Part shown: positions 52,742 to 62,833 of the stretch, piece by piece
Layout: each line of letters starts with the position of its first letter
Position numbering within the stretch: position 1 is the first letter of the stretch
The notes under the pieces: generated by a model
Seen by the model: the letters and a program-made list of their open reading frames with translations, nothing else
Databases searched by the model: none
What the model was told of the DNA's origin: nothing
Made by a program: the position numbers and the translations under genes
DNA from: Endomychus coccineus
Taxonomy: Eukaryota > Arthropoda > Insecta > Coleoptera > Endomychidae
Direction of reading: 5' to 3'
DNA: 64,000 nucleotides
Assembly (NCBI GenBank): GCA_958510875.1
Contig: OY294072.1
Location: 3,038,001 to 3,102,000 of the forward strand

Positions 52742-53485
52742 ATGTCTCAGACGTTCACTATCACGGGTAAGAGCTCCCGCTTATCTGTAGATTTCCACCC
52801 ACCTATAGAACTAGATCCTCATTCATATTATTCTATCGCACTTGTTGGCTTGCATACGTACAATAGCATTCCGAACATTGAAGAAGGTTTTAATAAATTT
52901 TATTATAAAAATGTGAAGGGTGAGGAAGAAGTAGTAACTATACCTACGGGGTCCTACGAGTTGACAGACATCGAAGATTTCATACAAAGTACAGTTTGTG
53001 GGATAGGAGTGAAGCAAGAAGAGCGTGACCGGAAATTATCAATAAAATCTAACAACAACACTCTACACACAGAGTTGAAGAGTGATTTTGAAGTGAATTT
53101 TATTCCTAAAGATAGTATAAGCGAACTGTTGGCATTCAGCAAAAAGAAATTGACATCTCGCGAACTACACGTATCTGATCGACCTATAAACATAATCAAA
53201 GTTCAAACAATACGTGTTGAGTGTAACTTAACCGCAGGAGCATATTATAACAATAAGATAGCTCATACGATATATGAGTTCTCACCTCTTGTACCACCTG
53301 GGTTTTCCATTGATATAGAGCCGAAGAATCTTATTTATCTACCGGTCATCAGCAAGACGTCCTTCGATAACATCACGCTGAATATTTTAGATCAGAATTG
53401 GAAACCGGTAAATTTTCGTGGAGAAGAAATTATTATACGATTGGAATTGAAAAAGATCGTTAGGGATTATACCTCACAACAATAA
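52742..53485 (+). CDS. Penton-like minor capsid protein (element C), intact
   Basis: 247 codons from ATG 52742 (MSQTFTITGKSSRLSVDFHP). It has the same blocks as in B: SIALVGLHTYNSIPNIEEG, VTIPTGSYELTDIEDFIQ, INIIKVQTIRVECNLTAGAY and WKPVNFRGEEI. Upstream non-ATG codons in the same frame are ignored because they overlap the TATA box. Only about ten amino-acid changes separate it from B. The gene lies between protease and capsid, the usual Polinton late order. Confidence 0.76.
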   Translation: MSQTFTITGKSSRLSVDFHPPIELDPHSYYSIALVGLHTYNSIPNIEEGFNKFYYKNVKGEEEVVTIPTGSYELTDIEDFIQSTVCGIGVKQEERDRKLSIKSNNNTLHTELKSDFEVNFIPKDSISELLAFSKKKLTSRELHVSDRPINIIKVQTIRVECNLTAGAYYNNKIAHTIYEFSPLVPPGFSIDIEPKNLIYLPVISKTSFDNITLNILDQNWKPVNFRGEEIIIRLELKKIVRDYTSQQ

Positions 53486-53565
53486 ATAATAATCCAATAC
53501 TCACCACCACTCATTATATGAAAGGAATTCAACTGAGAAGGTTGCAGTAGCCATCACTTGAGAAC

Positions 53566-53745
53566 ATGGGTTTGGATTTCAGCAATAAAAGACATCTCCA
53601 TAGTGGTCATCAGTCATTATCTACAACGAGTTCAAGGGAGAAGGTTGCTTCTGCATCACTATCATTGGAAAATATCAATTTTTTGAAGTCCCTTGGTTAC
53701 AATGTCGGAAAAACTTCAAATATTCAACGAGCCAAACTTCAATGA
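53566..53745 (+). CDS. Small protein overlapping capsid start (element C)
   Basis: 59 codons, MGLDFSNKRHLHSGHQSLST then one VASASLSL unit and ENINFLKSLGYNVGKTSN. It overlaps the first 44 bases of the capsid gene in a different register, the same arrangement as in B. No recognised family. Confidence 0.48.
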   Translation: MGLDFSNKRHLHSGHQSLSTTSSREKVASASLSLENINFLKSLGYNVGKTSNIQRAKLQ

Positions 53746-54904
53746 AGACATCATCCGAGAAGAAACTCTTACCTACTATCCCCACTGAACATCTTTTGGC
53801 AACAGCGATGAAATTGAGATATTAATCAATCAACAAGATGTGTTGGTAGATTTGGCCTCGTCTGCTTTATTCATCGAGGCAGAATTCCAGCCAGAAGCAA
53901 GTGGTGATGGTGAATGTAAACTAACGAATAATTTCGGAGCGTTTCTCTTCCAATATATCAGTTATGAATTGAATGGAAAAGAGATAGACAAAGTACGTGA
54001 TCCTGGTATTGTCAGCACCATCAGAGCTTATCTAACATATGCCAAACATGAATCTATACCTCTAGCTATTTCTGGATGGTCATTTAAGGATGTATTGAGT
54101 TCAGTCTACAATAATAAAATCAATTTGTGGATACCGTTGAATTTTCTACTAGGCCTATTCATTGACTATAACAAAGTTTTGAGTGGAAAACATAAGCTGC
54201 GCTTGCTAAGGTCTCGAACCGATAACGATTGCTATACTAATAGCACAGGCACGAAAACGGCTAAAATAAATGTGAAGACGATAGCATTAAAAGTGCGACA
54301 TGCGTTTCCAAGTGATCAAGTTAGATTTCAAATGTTGGGGAATTTGAGTGCTGAGAAGCCTATTTTGATTCCGTTCCGTAGTTGGGATCTGCATGAAAAT
54401 CCGTTGATGAAGGAGAGCACTCGCGACATTTGGGCTGTTAAAACTTCAATGAATTTGGAACGACCCAGATATGTGATTCTAGCTTTCCAAACTGATCGAA
54501 AAAATAATCCTGTTGAGCACAGTGCATATTTCGATAATATAAACTTGCTAAATGTTAAATTATACTTGAATTCAGAGTGTTATCCATATGAAGAAATGAA
54601 ATTGATTTTCACCGACCAGCAATACGTGGAAGCATACCAGATGTACTATGATTTCCAGAAATCATTTTCAAATAAAATAATAAGCGAACCCATGTTAGAT
54701 TATATAGCATTCAAGATTAGAGCAATTTTTGTGATTGACTGTTCAAAACAAAACGATGCTATAAAGTCATCAACAGTTGACGTCAAACTAGAGATGGAAA
54801 GTTTCCTGAATTTCCCCAAAAACACCAGGGCTTATTGCATCATCATTAACGATCGTATAATGGAGTATTCTTCGATTACAGGATCAGTTCGGAATTTGGT
54901 GTGA
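53702..54904 (+). pseudogene. Major capsid protein, one nonsense codon (element C)
   Basis: ATG 53702 (MSEKLQIFNEPNFNEDI). TGA at 53786-53788, codon 29, interrupts; after it the same frame is open to 54904, giving the same total length as B. Blocks as in B: FGAFLFQYISYELNGKEID, VRDPGIVSTIRAY, ILIPFRSWDLHENP and RPRYVILAFQTDRKNNP. There is an in-frame ATG at 53840, after the stop, but the jelly-roll N terminus would be missing. So the capsid frame is nearly full yet not translatable from its normal start. Confidence 0.8.
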
Positions 54905-55240
54905 AGAACCAGGTGATGAATCATAATGTTATAATTTATGTTCTAAATGATGTACTATCAAAATGTATCTTTCCCAATAAATGTTATTATTATTATTATA
55001 TTTGATATTTTATTTCTCAAACGGTAGGTGGTGATGTAAACATCCGACGATCATAGTTTGTAAACTATGGTAATCGGTTGCTGGAAATAAAACAAATTGA
55101 AACAACTAGTGACGTTATCAGTCAGTTATCAACGTTTGCAATGATATCGAAACGGAGAGTTACCCCCCACCCTCACTATTCACGTTCACGTTCTCACGTA
55201 TGTAAGAGAGAATCATTTCAGAAAATGTTCAGTTATAAAA
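54905..55240 (+). other. Spacer between capsid and MSV199-type genes
   Basis: AATAAA near 54977 after the capsid gene, an ATT microsatellite, and a half-copy of the TAGTTTGTAAACTATGG palindrome. The short frame at 55078-55266 is probably not a gene. Confidence 0.5.
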
Positions 55241-56238
55241 ATGAACTTAGCAGCGTGCGTTCGTGATTCAAATGTGGCTACATGGTCCACCAACAATTTT
55301 ATTAAGTTAACAGTTAATGAAGTGTGTCTAAAATTTGGGATCGATATAAGAAACGATAAAAGAAACTGTTTATTTTGGAATATTCAACTAAACCAACGCG
55401 TTCTGATGAATGAAGATCTATTGGATTGGTTAGGTTATCGCGGCAAAAAATATCATGCTAAAAAGGGTGTTATAACAAGATTGTTGAGGAAAAACCCGCA
55501 TATACACCATTTAGAAATTTGTGATAAGACTGATGCACGAAAGAAATATTATGTTCTAGATGCTATTGATTTCGAATCATTATTGATGCAAATGCGAACT
55601 CCTAAAGTCATCGAGTTACGTGAACTGTTTTCGTTAATGAAATTTATTATGATGAAATATTATGAGTACGAGAAATTCTATGAACAACAAGAACGTCAAA
55701 GAGCTGAGGAACGTGAATGTCTTGCGAAAGAACGATCTCAACGCTTATCTCAACAAATTCAAATGAATGTTATCACCTTACGGAATAACATCGCACCAAA
55801 TATTGTTCCACCTCCTATAAATTTTGGAAAGAGACGAAATTTAGGTAATTACTTTGTTTTTTATAATAAAATTTATATAATATATATTATTTAGGATTAT
55901 ATCGAACATCGAATGATATGAGACCAGAATGGTACCTAATGCGTCGACAGGAGGATGGTTGGCGTGATGCCGACAGAAAATTACAAAATCGGGGAATGCG
56001 ATTAATACGTAAATGGTCTAACATATCTCATGCTATCGATATTGGTAACGAAGTGAAACAGAATTTCCGCCGCGATTTGAAATGGTATGCAAGAGGAAAT
56101 ATTATTCATGCCGCAGAAGAAGAGGGGGGTGAACAATTGATTAGTGATATCAACATCGAGTCATTGATAGAATGTGTAATCAATCACAAAAATAAAGCTT
56201 ATGAACTAGCAAATGATAATGTCAATATATTATTATAA
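55241..56238 (+). CDS. MSV199-domain protein, two exons (element C)
   Basis: Exon 1 55241-55844, intron 55845-55894 (GTAATT to TATTTAG), exon 2 55895-56238, giving about 315 residues. Exon 1 has the block ELRELFSLMKFIMMKYYEYE and NEDLLDWLGYRGKKYHAKKG, LRKNPHIHHLEI and DARKKYYVLDAIDFESLLMQ, which I recognise as the MSV199 domain of insect large DNA viruses and mobile elements. A coiled-coil linker (QQERQRAEERECLAKERSQR) follows, and a C-terminal part with DMRPEWYLMRRQ. It is likely DNA-binding or regulatory. Without splicing the frame runs into an AT-rich tail (VFYNKIYIIYII) and stops within the intron. No lesion. Confidence 0.72.
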
Positions 56239-56283
56239 TTATCATTCCTTTTGTTTCATTAAAACACTTATATCTTCATACAA

Positions 56284-56805
56284 TCATTTATTTACATGGT
56301 AAATAGCCTTCTTTACATATTTAACAAACATTTTCAACATTAGTACTGATAAAGAAGATAAAATTGCATACAAAATTGCGAAAATTTTAGAAATTTCTTC
56401 GTCTAGTGAGGATGATGTACGTGTGGATGGTGTTGATATTGTCTTCTGTATGACATGTGGTAAACATGATGATTGTTGGAGCAATTGCCATTCAGCCATA
56501 TCTCCCTCACTCCGATCAAAGAATAAAAGTTTCAGTTTATAATGTATGGTGGTACGATTATCTTGAGGAATGTTAAATGCGAATACCTCTAATTGATTAT
56601 CGTTGATTTTTCTAAAATTCATCGGAATCCATTCGGTACGGTTACACCCCCCACCACCATCGGTTACAACATCCTTCAGACAAATATAAATGCGCTCAAC
56701 GTGTTGGGGAAAGTTCGCGTATAGAATACCATTCAGAATTGTGGTTAGAATCACGAAATTTGTTTTTAACATCCCCACTCCCATCATTATCTTCACTTTT
56801 TGCAC
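56284..56805 (-). CDS. Tail-anchored protein, second of overlapping pair (element C)
   Basis: Homologue of 14200-14697: MLKTNFVILTTILNGILYAN, GCNRTEWIPMNF, QLEVFAFNIPQDNRTT and YKLKLLFFDRSEGD; the C terminus IFAILYAILSSLSVLMLKMF followed by basic residues is a membrane anchor. The start is probably at one of the Met codons close to MGVGMLKTN. The overlap with 56696-56935 has the same register offset as in A. Function unknown. Confidence 0.57.
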   Translation of the reverse strand: MQKVKIMMGVGMLKTNFVILTTILNGILYANFPQHVERIYICLKDVVTDGGGGCNRTEWIPMNFRKINDNQLEVFAFNIPQDNRTTIHYKLKLLFFDRSEGDMAEWQLLQQSSCLPHVIQKTISTPSTRTSSSLDEEISKIFAILYAILSSLSVLMLKMFVKYVKKAIYHVNK

Positions 56806-56935
56806 TTGTAAATGTATTCAACAGTCTCATAACTTTTATTTTATCTTCGTAAAAATTCAAGTCTCTTCTTAGTTCATGAACTTTCTCCACAATTTTTCTA
56901 AGTATACGTGTGCATTCTTCAAAAGATATATGCAT
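56696..56935 (-). CDS. Short helical protein, first of overlapping pair (element C)
   Basis: MHISFEECTRILRKIVEKVH, then DLNFYEDKIKVMRLLN, as in A (DIKFYEDKKL). 79 codons. Its end overlaps the tail-anchored ORF by 110 bp, mostly beyond the conserved part. Confidence 0.48.
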   Translation of the reverse strand: MHISFEECTRILRKIVEKVHELRRDLNFYEDKIKVMRLLNTFTSAKSEDNDGSGDVKNKFRDSNHNSEWYSIRELSPTR

Positions 56936-57019
56936 AATGACACATTTACAAACTTACTGGATATCTTCATCATAACCTCCAACTATTCACATTTACACAT
57001 AGAGTATCATTATTATTAC

Positions 57020-58579
57020 TCGCATTTCATTCCTCATCTGACCATCATAGTTCGTGAACGATGATGACGTCATCATCGTTCGTAAAGTATGGTCGCCGGG
57101 TTGAATCAGTTACTGTCATTGGCTTGAAGCAGTGACGTCATCATCGTTCGTGAACTATGGTCGCCGGATTGAATCAGTTACTGTCATCGGTTCGAAGCAG
57201 TGACATCATCATCGTTCGTTAACTATGGTCGCCGGATTGAAACAATGACAAAGCAGTCTTTGTCACGTGGTGGTGACACCTACACGAAGCAGCCTGTACC
57301 TTCGGTCCGCCATGACATCTGTCACGTGACACCTACACGAAGCAGCCTGTACCTTTAGCTCACCATGACAGCTGTCACGTGTTGGTGACACCTACACGAA
57401 GCAACCTGTACCTTTGGTTCACCATGACAGCTGTCATGTGGTGGCGACATCCCCATGAAGCAGCCTGTACCTTTAGCTCACCATGACAGCTGTCACGTGG
57501 TGGTGACACCTACACGAAGCAACCTGTACCGTTGGTCCGCCATGACAGCTGTCATGTGGTGGCGACATCTCCATGAAGCAGTCTGTACCCAAGGGTCGCC
57601 ATGACAGCTGTCACGTGGTGGCGACATCTCCACGAAGCATTCTGTACCTTCGATGACAGCTGTCACGTGGTGGTGACATCTCCATGAAGCAGCCTGTACC
57701 TTTGGACCAAAGGTACAGATTGCTTCCTAGAGGTGGCGGAGCCCCCTCCACGAAGCAGTCTGTACCTTGGGTTCGCCATGACAGCTGTACCTTATGGTCG
57801 CCATGACAGCTGGACCTTATGGTAGCCATGACAGCTGTACCTCATGCTCGCCATGACAGCTGGACCTTATGGTCGCCATGACAGCTGGACCTTATGGTCA
57901 CCATGACAGCTGTCACTTGGTGGTGACACCTACACGAAGCAACCTGTACCTTATGATTGCCATGACAGCTGGTCCTTATGGTCGCCATGACAGCTGATCC
58001 TTATGCCCGCCATGACAGCTGGTCCTTATTGCTTCCTAGAGGTGGCGGAGCCCCCTCCACGAAGCAGTCTGTACCTTAGGTCCGCCATGACAGCTGTCAC
58101 TTGATGGCGACATCTCTACGAAGCAATCTGTACCTTAGGCCCGCCATGACAGCTGGTCCTTATGGCCGCCATGACAGCTGGTCCTTATGGTCGCCATGAC
58201 AGCTGGTCCTTATGGTCGTCATGACAGCTGGACCTTATGGTCGCCATGACAGCTGGTCCTTATACCCACCATGACAGCTGGTCCTTATGGTCGCCATGAC
58301 AGCTGGTCCTTATGGTCGCCATGACAGCTGGACCTTATGGTCGCCATGACAGTTGGACCTTAGGGCCGCCATGCTGTCATGTGTTAGTCACGTGACTCTG
58401 TACATGTGACACACTTTTTGAACACACCCTGTATACTCTTTACAAATAAAATAAAATCCTTATCACCTACATCCTTTCAAAACTGATAAGGACGAGCTCA
58501 TGCACCGGATGCACATCGACAGCTAGACCGGAAGTGGAGACCGGATATCCTGAGCCCGAACGCGTCCAGTTGATCTACT
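57020..58579 (-). repeat. Right terminal inverted repeat of Polinton C
   Basis: Mirror of 45932-47428 with one extra palindromic TGACGTCA module (57056-57081 is a perfect copy). The 60-bp and 24-bp arrays are in reverse order and close to the left arm, and the tip is CCAGTTGATCTACT. One mismatch in the tip against the left arm (TGATC versus TCATC). Array ORFs (57611-57829) are spurious. Confidence 0.9.
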
Positions 58580-58585
58580 GATGAC
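58580..58585. other. Target site duplication of Polinton C, right copy (GATGAC)
   Basis: See 45926-45931; the protease frame of the gypsy element continues in phase directly after it. Confidence 0.93.
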
Positions 58586-61500
58586 GTCGCCGATTATTGT
58601 AATGAACTAAATATTCCGGAAACCCGCACTTGTCAAAAGGCTAGCTTAGCAGATGGAACTATTATTAATATACAGAGAGGATACTATATTAAATGTACCG
58701 CAGCCTCGCAGGATAAGGAAGGTCAATTTTTAGTACTTCCCGGTATGGTATCGCAAATGCTTATTGGAATAGATTTGATTCGCCACTGGAGAGTGACAAT
58801 CAACTTCAGCGAACCTAGGACTTTCGACTCTAGTGAGCGAGAAAAGGTTGATCCCATACAGTCGATAACTCGATTAGCGACGACCCAGGAAGCACGGTTG
58901 CAGGCATTTTTGAAGGAAGAATTAAAACTATTTGAGGGTATTAAAGGATGTACTCCTTTGGTAAAACATCAAATTAAATTAAAGAACATAACTCCGATTA
59001 AACAACGATCCGACCTCAAAATCCTGCTATGCAAAAAGTTCTGGATGAGGAGGTGGACAAAATGTTGAAAGAAGGGATCATTGAACCATCCAGTAGTCCG
59101 TGGAGCTCGCCTGTCGTTCTTGTGAAAAAGAACGAAGGAAAATACCGTTTCTGCATAGACTTCAGGAAAGTCAATGACCAATCTGAGAAAGATGCATATC
59201 CCTTGCCGTTTATTACGGCAACATTGGAGAAACTGAAAGAGGCTCGATATGTATCCACTTTAGACTTGAAACAGGGTTATTGGCAAGTACCGCTCACTCC
59301 AGATAGTAAACCGGTTACAGCTTTTACCGTACCAGGCCGGGGGTTATATCAATTCACGGTGATGCCCTTCGGCTTACATTCAGCACCAGCGTCATTCCAA
59401 AGACTTTTAGATAAAGTCATTGGACCCGATATGGAGCCCAACGTCTACCCCTATATCGATGACATAATCGTCGTGAGCAAGACCTTCGAGGAACATCTGA
59501 CCCATTTGGGAAAGGTCTTTGCTAGATCAAGACTGGCTAATTTGCAGATTAATCCCGACAAATTCCATTTCTGCAAACCAGAATTGAAATATCTGGGGCA
59601 TCTGGTAGGCCAAGAAGGCATAAAGACTGACCCCGATAAAATAAAGGCCATCTTGTAGATGAAACCTCCTGAACATATAAGAGGACTGCGGAGGTTTTTA
59701 GGGGTAGCCTCTTGGTATAGAAGATTGTCCTCTTCTTCTAAGATTGTGGCTCCACTGACCAGCCTGTTAAAGAAGAAAATGAAGTTTGTTTGGTTAGGTG
59801 AACAGGAGGAAGCTTTCCAGAAGATTGAAGAGAAACTTACACAGGCTCCAGTGCTAACCTGCCCTGACTTCTCGCAACCGTTTATCCTTCAGACTGACGC
59901 CTCCGATTATGGTTTGGGAGTGGCCCTTACTCAGAAAATAAGTGGTCAGGAGCAGATAATCGCGTCCGCCAGCAGAACTTTGAGTCCATCGGAGAAAAAC
60001 TATTCTGTCACCGAGGAGTGTCTGGCCATCCTTTTCGGAATACGAAAGATGAGAATGTATTTAGAGGGTTATCGGTTCACCGTTATCTCCGATCACCGGG
60101 CGTTAATGTGGTTACGCAATTTGAAAAACCCTTCTCAGAGATTGGCTCGGTGGGTGATCGAACTCCAACAATACGATTTCGATATAGTATATCGAGAAGG
60201 TTTGCTCAACCGATTGGCTGATACCTTATCTAGAGCACCCCTAGACGCAGAAGAAAAGCAAGCAGAAATTTCCGTTGTTCAGGAGGAAAGTGTCGACCCG
60301 TGGTTGAACCAGAAAATGAAAGAAGTTTCGGAAAAACTCGAACAATGGTCAGATTACCGTATAGAGAATAATCGTTTGTACCGATATTTTTATGAGGCAA
60401 ATTATTATACCGAAGGAGCTCAATCCGAACCGTGGAAATTATGCGTTTCCAAACAAAAGCGGCCTAGAATTTTAAATGAATGTCATGACGAAAGCACCGC
60501 AGGACATATGGGCATTACGAAAACAATTGCCCGAGTGGCCCGAAAATATTTCTGGCCAGGGATGTTTGGAGAAATCTCGCAATATGTTCGTAATTGTCCC
60601 TAATGTTTGAAACATAAAGCCTCGCAACAACAACCGGCAGGACTAATGCAGCAAAGTCGAGTGTCACAGATCGGGGAACTAGTGAGTGTAGACTTGGTGG
60701 GACCCTTACCAGGCTCATCGAAAGCTAATAATTATTTACTAGTGTTTCAGGACGAAATGACGAAATGGGTAGAATGTCAAGCCATTCGGAAAGCCAATAC
60801 CGCAACGGTTCTTCGAATTTTCCAGGAAAGAATATTGATGCGATTTGGATGTCCTCGAGTTCTGATCAGTGATAATGGCTCTCAGTTTATAGCCAACCAA
60901 TTCAAAAGTTTTCTAACGGAAATTGGCACACGGCACAAATTGACCTCTCCGTATACACCGCAAGCGAATCCCGTAGAGAGGGTTGATAAAGTTATCAAAA
61001 CCATGGTCGCTCAAATGTGCGAAGTCGATCACCGAAACTGGGATGTGAGTCTACCCGAATTGATGTTTGCCCTCAATACCGCCCGTCATGACTCCACTGG
61101 TTTCACCTAGGCCTTCTTAAATTATGGGAGAGAGCTGAAACAACCACGCACGTTGTTTCGAGAAGCTCAAGGACAACCCGACGCTTGCAAAGAAAATTTC
61201 GAACCCGCCGTACATGCACAGTATTTGACTGGCTTACAAGACGTGATGAGTTTTGTGAAACTTAAGTTGAACAGGGCCTATAATGTCCAGAGCCATCACT
61301 ATAATTTGAGACGTCTTCTCTTCAACATCCGCCCCTCCCCCAAGGCAGAGACTTCTATTCCCAGTGTAAATAACCCAGTGCTCCAGAGTGACAGAGACAC
61401 CATTAGTGGCATAATTAGGATGAGTAGTATTAAGACTAGCATTAAGAATATTTGTAAACGTCCGCGCCGAAAGAAATTCCGCTATTATCGGGTTAGGGAT

Positions 61501-61590
61501 CCTTCTGGTAAAGTAATAGTCCGCGTTAAGCTGCCCTGGGACAGCATAGAGACGCCAACTTACCAGGAGTATTTGGATGGAAAATTTTAA
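58586..61590 (+). pseudogene. Gypsy pol: protease end, RT, RNase H, integrase
   Basis: The protease C-terminal half ends at MLIGIDLIRHWRV. One base is lost near 59015, then the RT: PIEPSSSPWSSPV-type block, FCIDFRKVNDQSEKD, TVMPFGLHSAPASFQ and YPYIDDIIVVS (YIDD box). TAG at 59656-59658. RNase H: LQTDASDYGLGVAL, ISDHRALMWL. The integrase zinc-binding part has HDESTAGHMGI and VRNCP; TAA at 60601-60603; the catalytic core has LVSVDLVGPLPG, LISDNGSQF and NPVERVDK; TAG at 61108-61110; then a C-terminal tail to 61590 without a clear chromodomain. All stops after the first frameshift are in one register, so only point lesions destroyed it. Confidence 0.9.
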
Positions 61591-61606
61591 TAAAATTAAA
61601 ATTTTT

Positions 61607-61623
61607 CCGAAGAAAGGGAGGTG
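61607..61623 (+). other. Polypurine tract of gypsy element
   Basis: GAAGAAAGGGAGGTG directly before TGTAACG of the 3' LTR, the primer for plus-strand synthesis. Confidence 0.75.
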
Positions 61624-61945
61624 TGTAACGAAGGGTCGTTACTAATTAATATTATTGCCCAAGTAAGTCACCTCTACCGAAATAAAGGAATCAAACTTTG
61701 TTACACTATGTGTATAAAAACACGACAGCAGAGTGTAGCTCCTGATAAGCGAGTCCGCGTTCCGGCGACATTCTCAATGACATGACGTGTCAACTTCAGA
61801 GTATAAAAGGAGGCCGGTCTCCCATCTAAAAATCACTCGCCAGGAGACCACCGTAGCTGAAGCAGTAAACCCGAGATACCGAAAGTAGAGTTTTTCCATT
61901 TAATCCGATAAATGGAGAGTAAGAATATTCTCGACTTTGCTAATT
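61624..61945 (+). repeat. 3' LTR of gypsy element
   Basis: Begins TGTAACGAAGGGTCGTTAC with an internal inverted repeat GTAACGA/TCGTTAC. TATAAAAGG at 61802-61810 is the likely promoter; the first 115 bp equal the 5' copy. The end, near 61945, is set where satellite sequence (AAAATCGTT) resumes; a terminal CA is not evident. Confidence 0.78.
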
Positions 61946-62833
61946 AAAATCGTTTTAAGAACCGCTATTGGAATGAACTATGGGTCATGATGTTCAGAAA
62001 AATTATTCAAATTCGAATCCGGGACATAAAATGATTTTAGAATTCTTTTGGCTAAACGCGTACACTCATGGATCTGAAGATGTCATATCTTTAGTTTCCG
62101 AGATAAACGCGACAATGTACCAAGCGAATGAATCGTCGATCTAGAAGTTTACATTGGGTATACTAAAATCGTTATAAGAACAGCTATTGACATAAACTGT
62201 GGGTCGGAATTTTAAGAAATATGTTTCAAATTTGAATCCAGTACGGAAATTGATTTTGAAATCCTCTTGTCTGAACGCGTACACTCCTGGATCTGAAGGT
62301 GTCATATTTTCAGTATCCGAGATGAATGCGAAAATGCACGAAGCGAATGAATCGTCGATCTAGACGTTTACATTGGGTATACTTAAATCGTTATATGAAC
62401 AGTTATCGACATGAACAATGGGTCAAGATGTTTAGAAATATGTTTCAAATGCGAATAAGGCACTGAAAATGATTTTAGAATCCTCCTGGCAGAACGCGTA
62501 CCCTTCTGAATCTGAAGATGTCATATCTTTAGTTTTCGAGATAAACGCGACAATGTACGAATCGAACGAGGAGTCGATCCAGACGTTCACATTGGGTATA
62601 CTTAAATCGTTATTAGATCAGCTATCGACATGAACTATGGTCGGATGGTCAGAAATATGTTTCAAATTTGAATCCAGGACTAAAAATGATTCTAAAGTCA
62701 CACACTCCTGGATCTGAAAATGTCATATCTTCAGTTTTCAATATAAACGCGACAACGTAAGAAGCAAATGAATCGTCGACCTGGAGTTTTACATTGGGTA
62801 TACTAAAATCCTTATAAGAACAGATATTGACAT
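61946..62833. repeat. ~218-bp satellite array, third block
   Basis: Four diverged monomers with the same landmarks, continuing the array interrupted at 31551. Confidence 0.9.

Larger units (their letters stand above)
45932..58579. mobile_element. Polinton element C (12,648 bp, complete)
   Basis: Both ends are exact: inverted AGTAGATGAACTGGACGCG-type tips and a 6-bp duplication. Order on the plus strand: CACGTG array, ATPase, DUF8207-like, fiber, integrase, PLA2/pX, protease, penton, small ORF, capsid, MSV199-type gene; then the overlapping ORF pair on the minus strand. No polymerase. Several enzymes have one stop or frameshift. Confidence 0.94.
31552..61945 (+). mobile_element. Ty3/gypsy retrotransposon interrupted by two Polintons
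   Basis: The two LTR beginnings (31552 and 61624, TGTAACGAAGGGTCGTTAC) are identical for at least 115 bp and bracket gag, protease, RT, RNase H and integrase in one orientation. The element's own sequence amounts to three pieces: 31552-31763, 44763-45931 and 58580-61945. The rest is Polintons B and C. Satellite flanks both sides. The right outer boundary is approximate because no terminal CA or target duplication is clear. Confidence 0.88.

Noticed and set aside
35466..54904. One large inverted duplication instead of two Polintons (B and C)
   Set aside because: Each has its own exact inverted tips and its own 6-bp target duplication, and their terminal repeats are unrelated.
31552..61945. 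Endogenous retrovirus with envelope gene
   Set aside because: No frame with signal peptide, glycosylation sites and transmembrane segment follows the integrase; pol is followed directly by polypurine tract and LTR.
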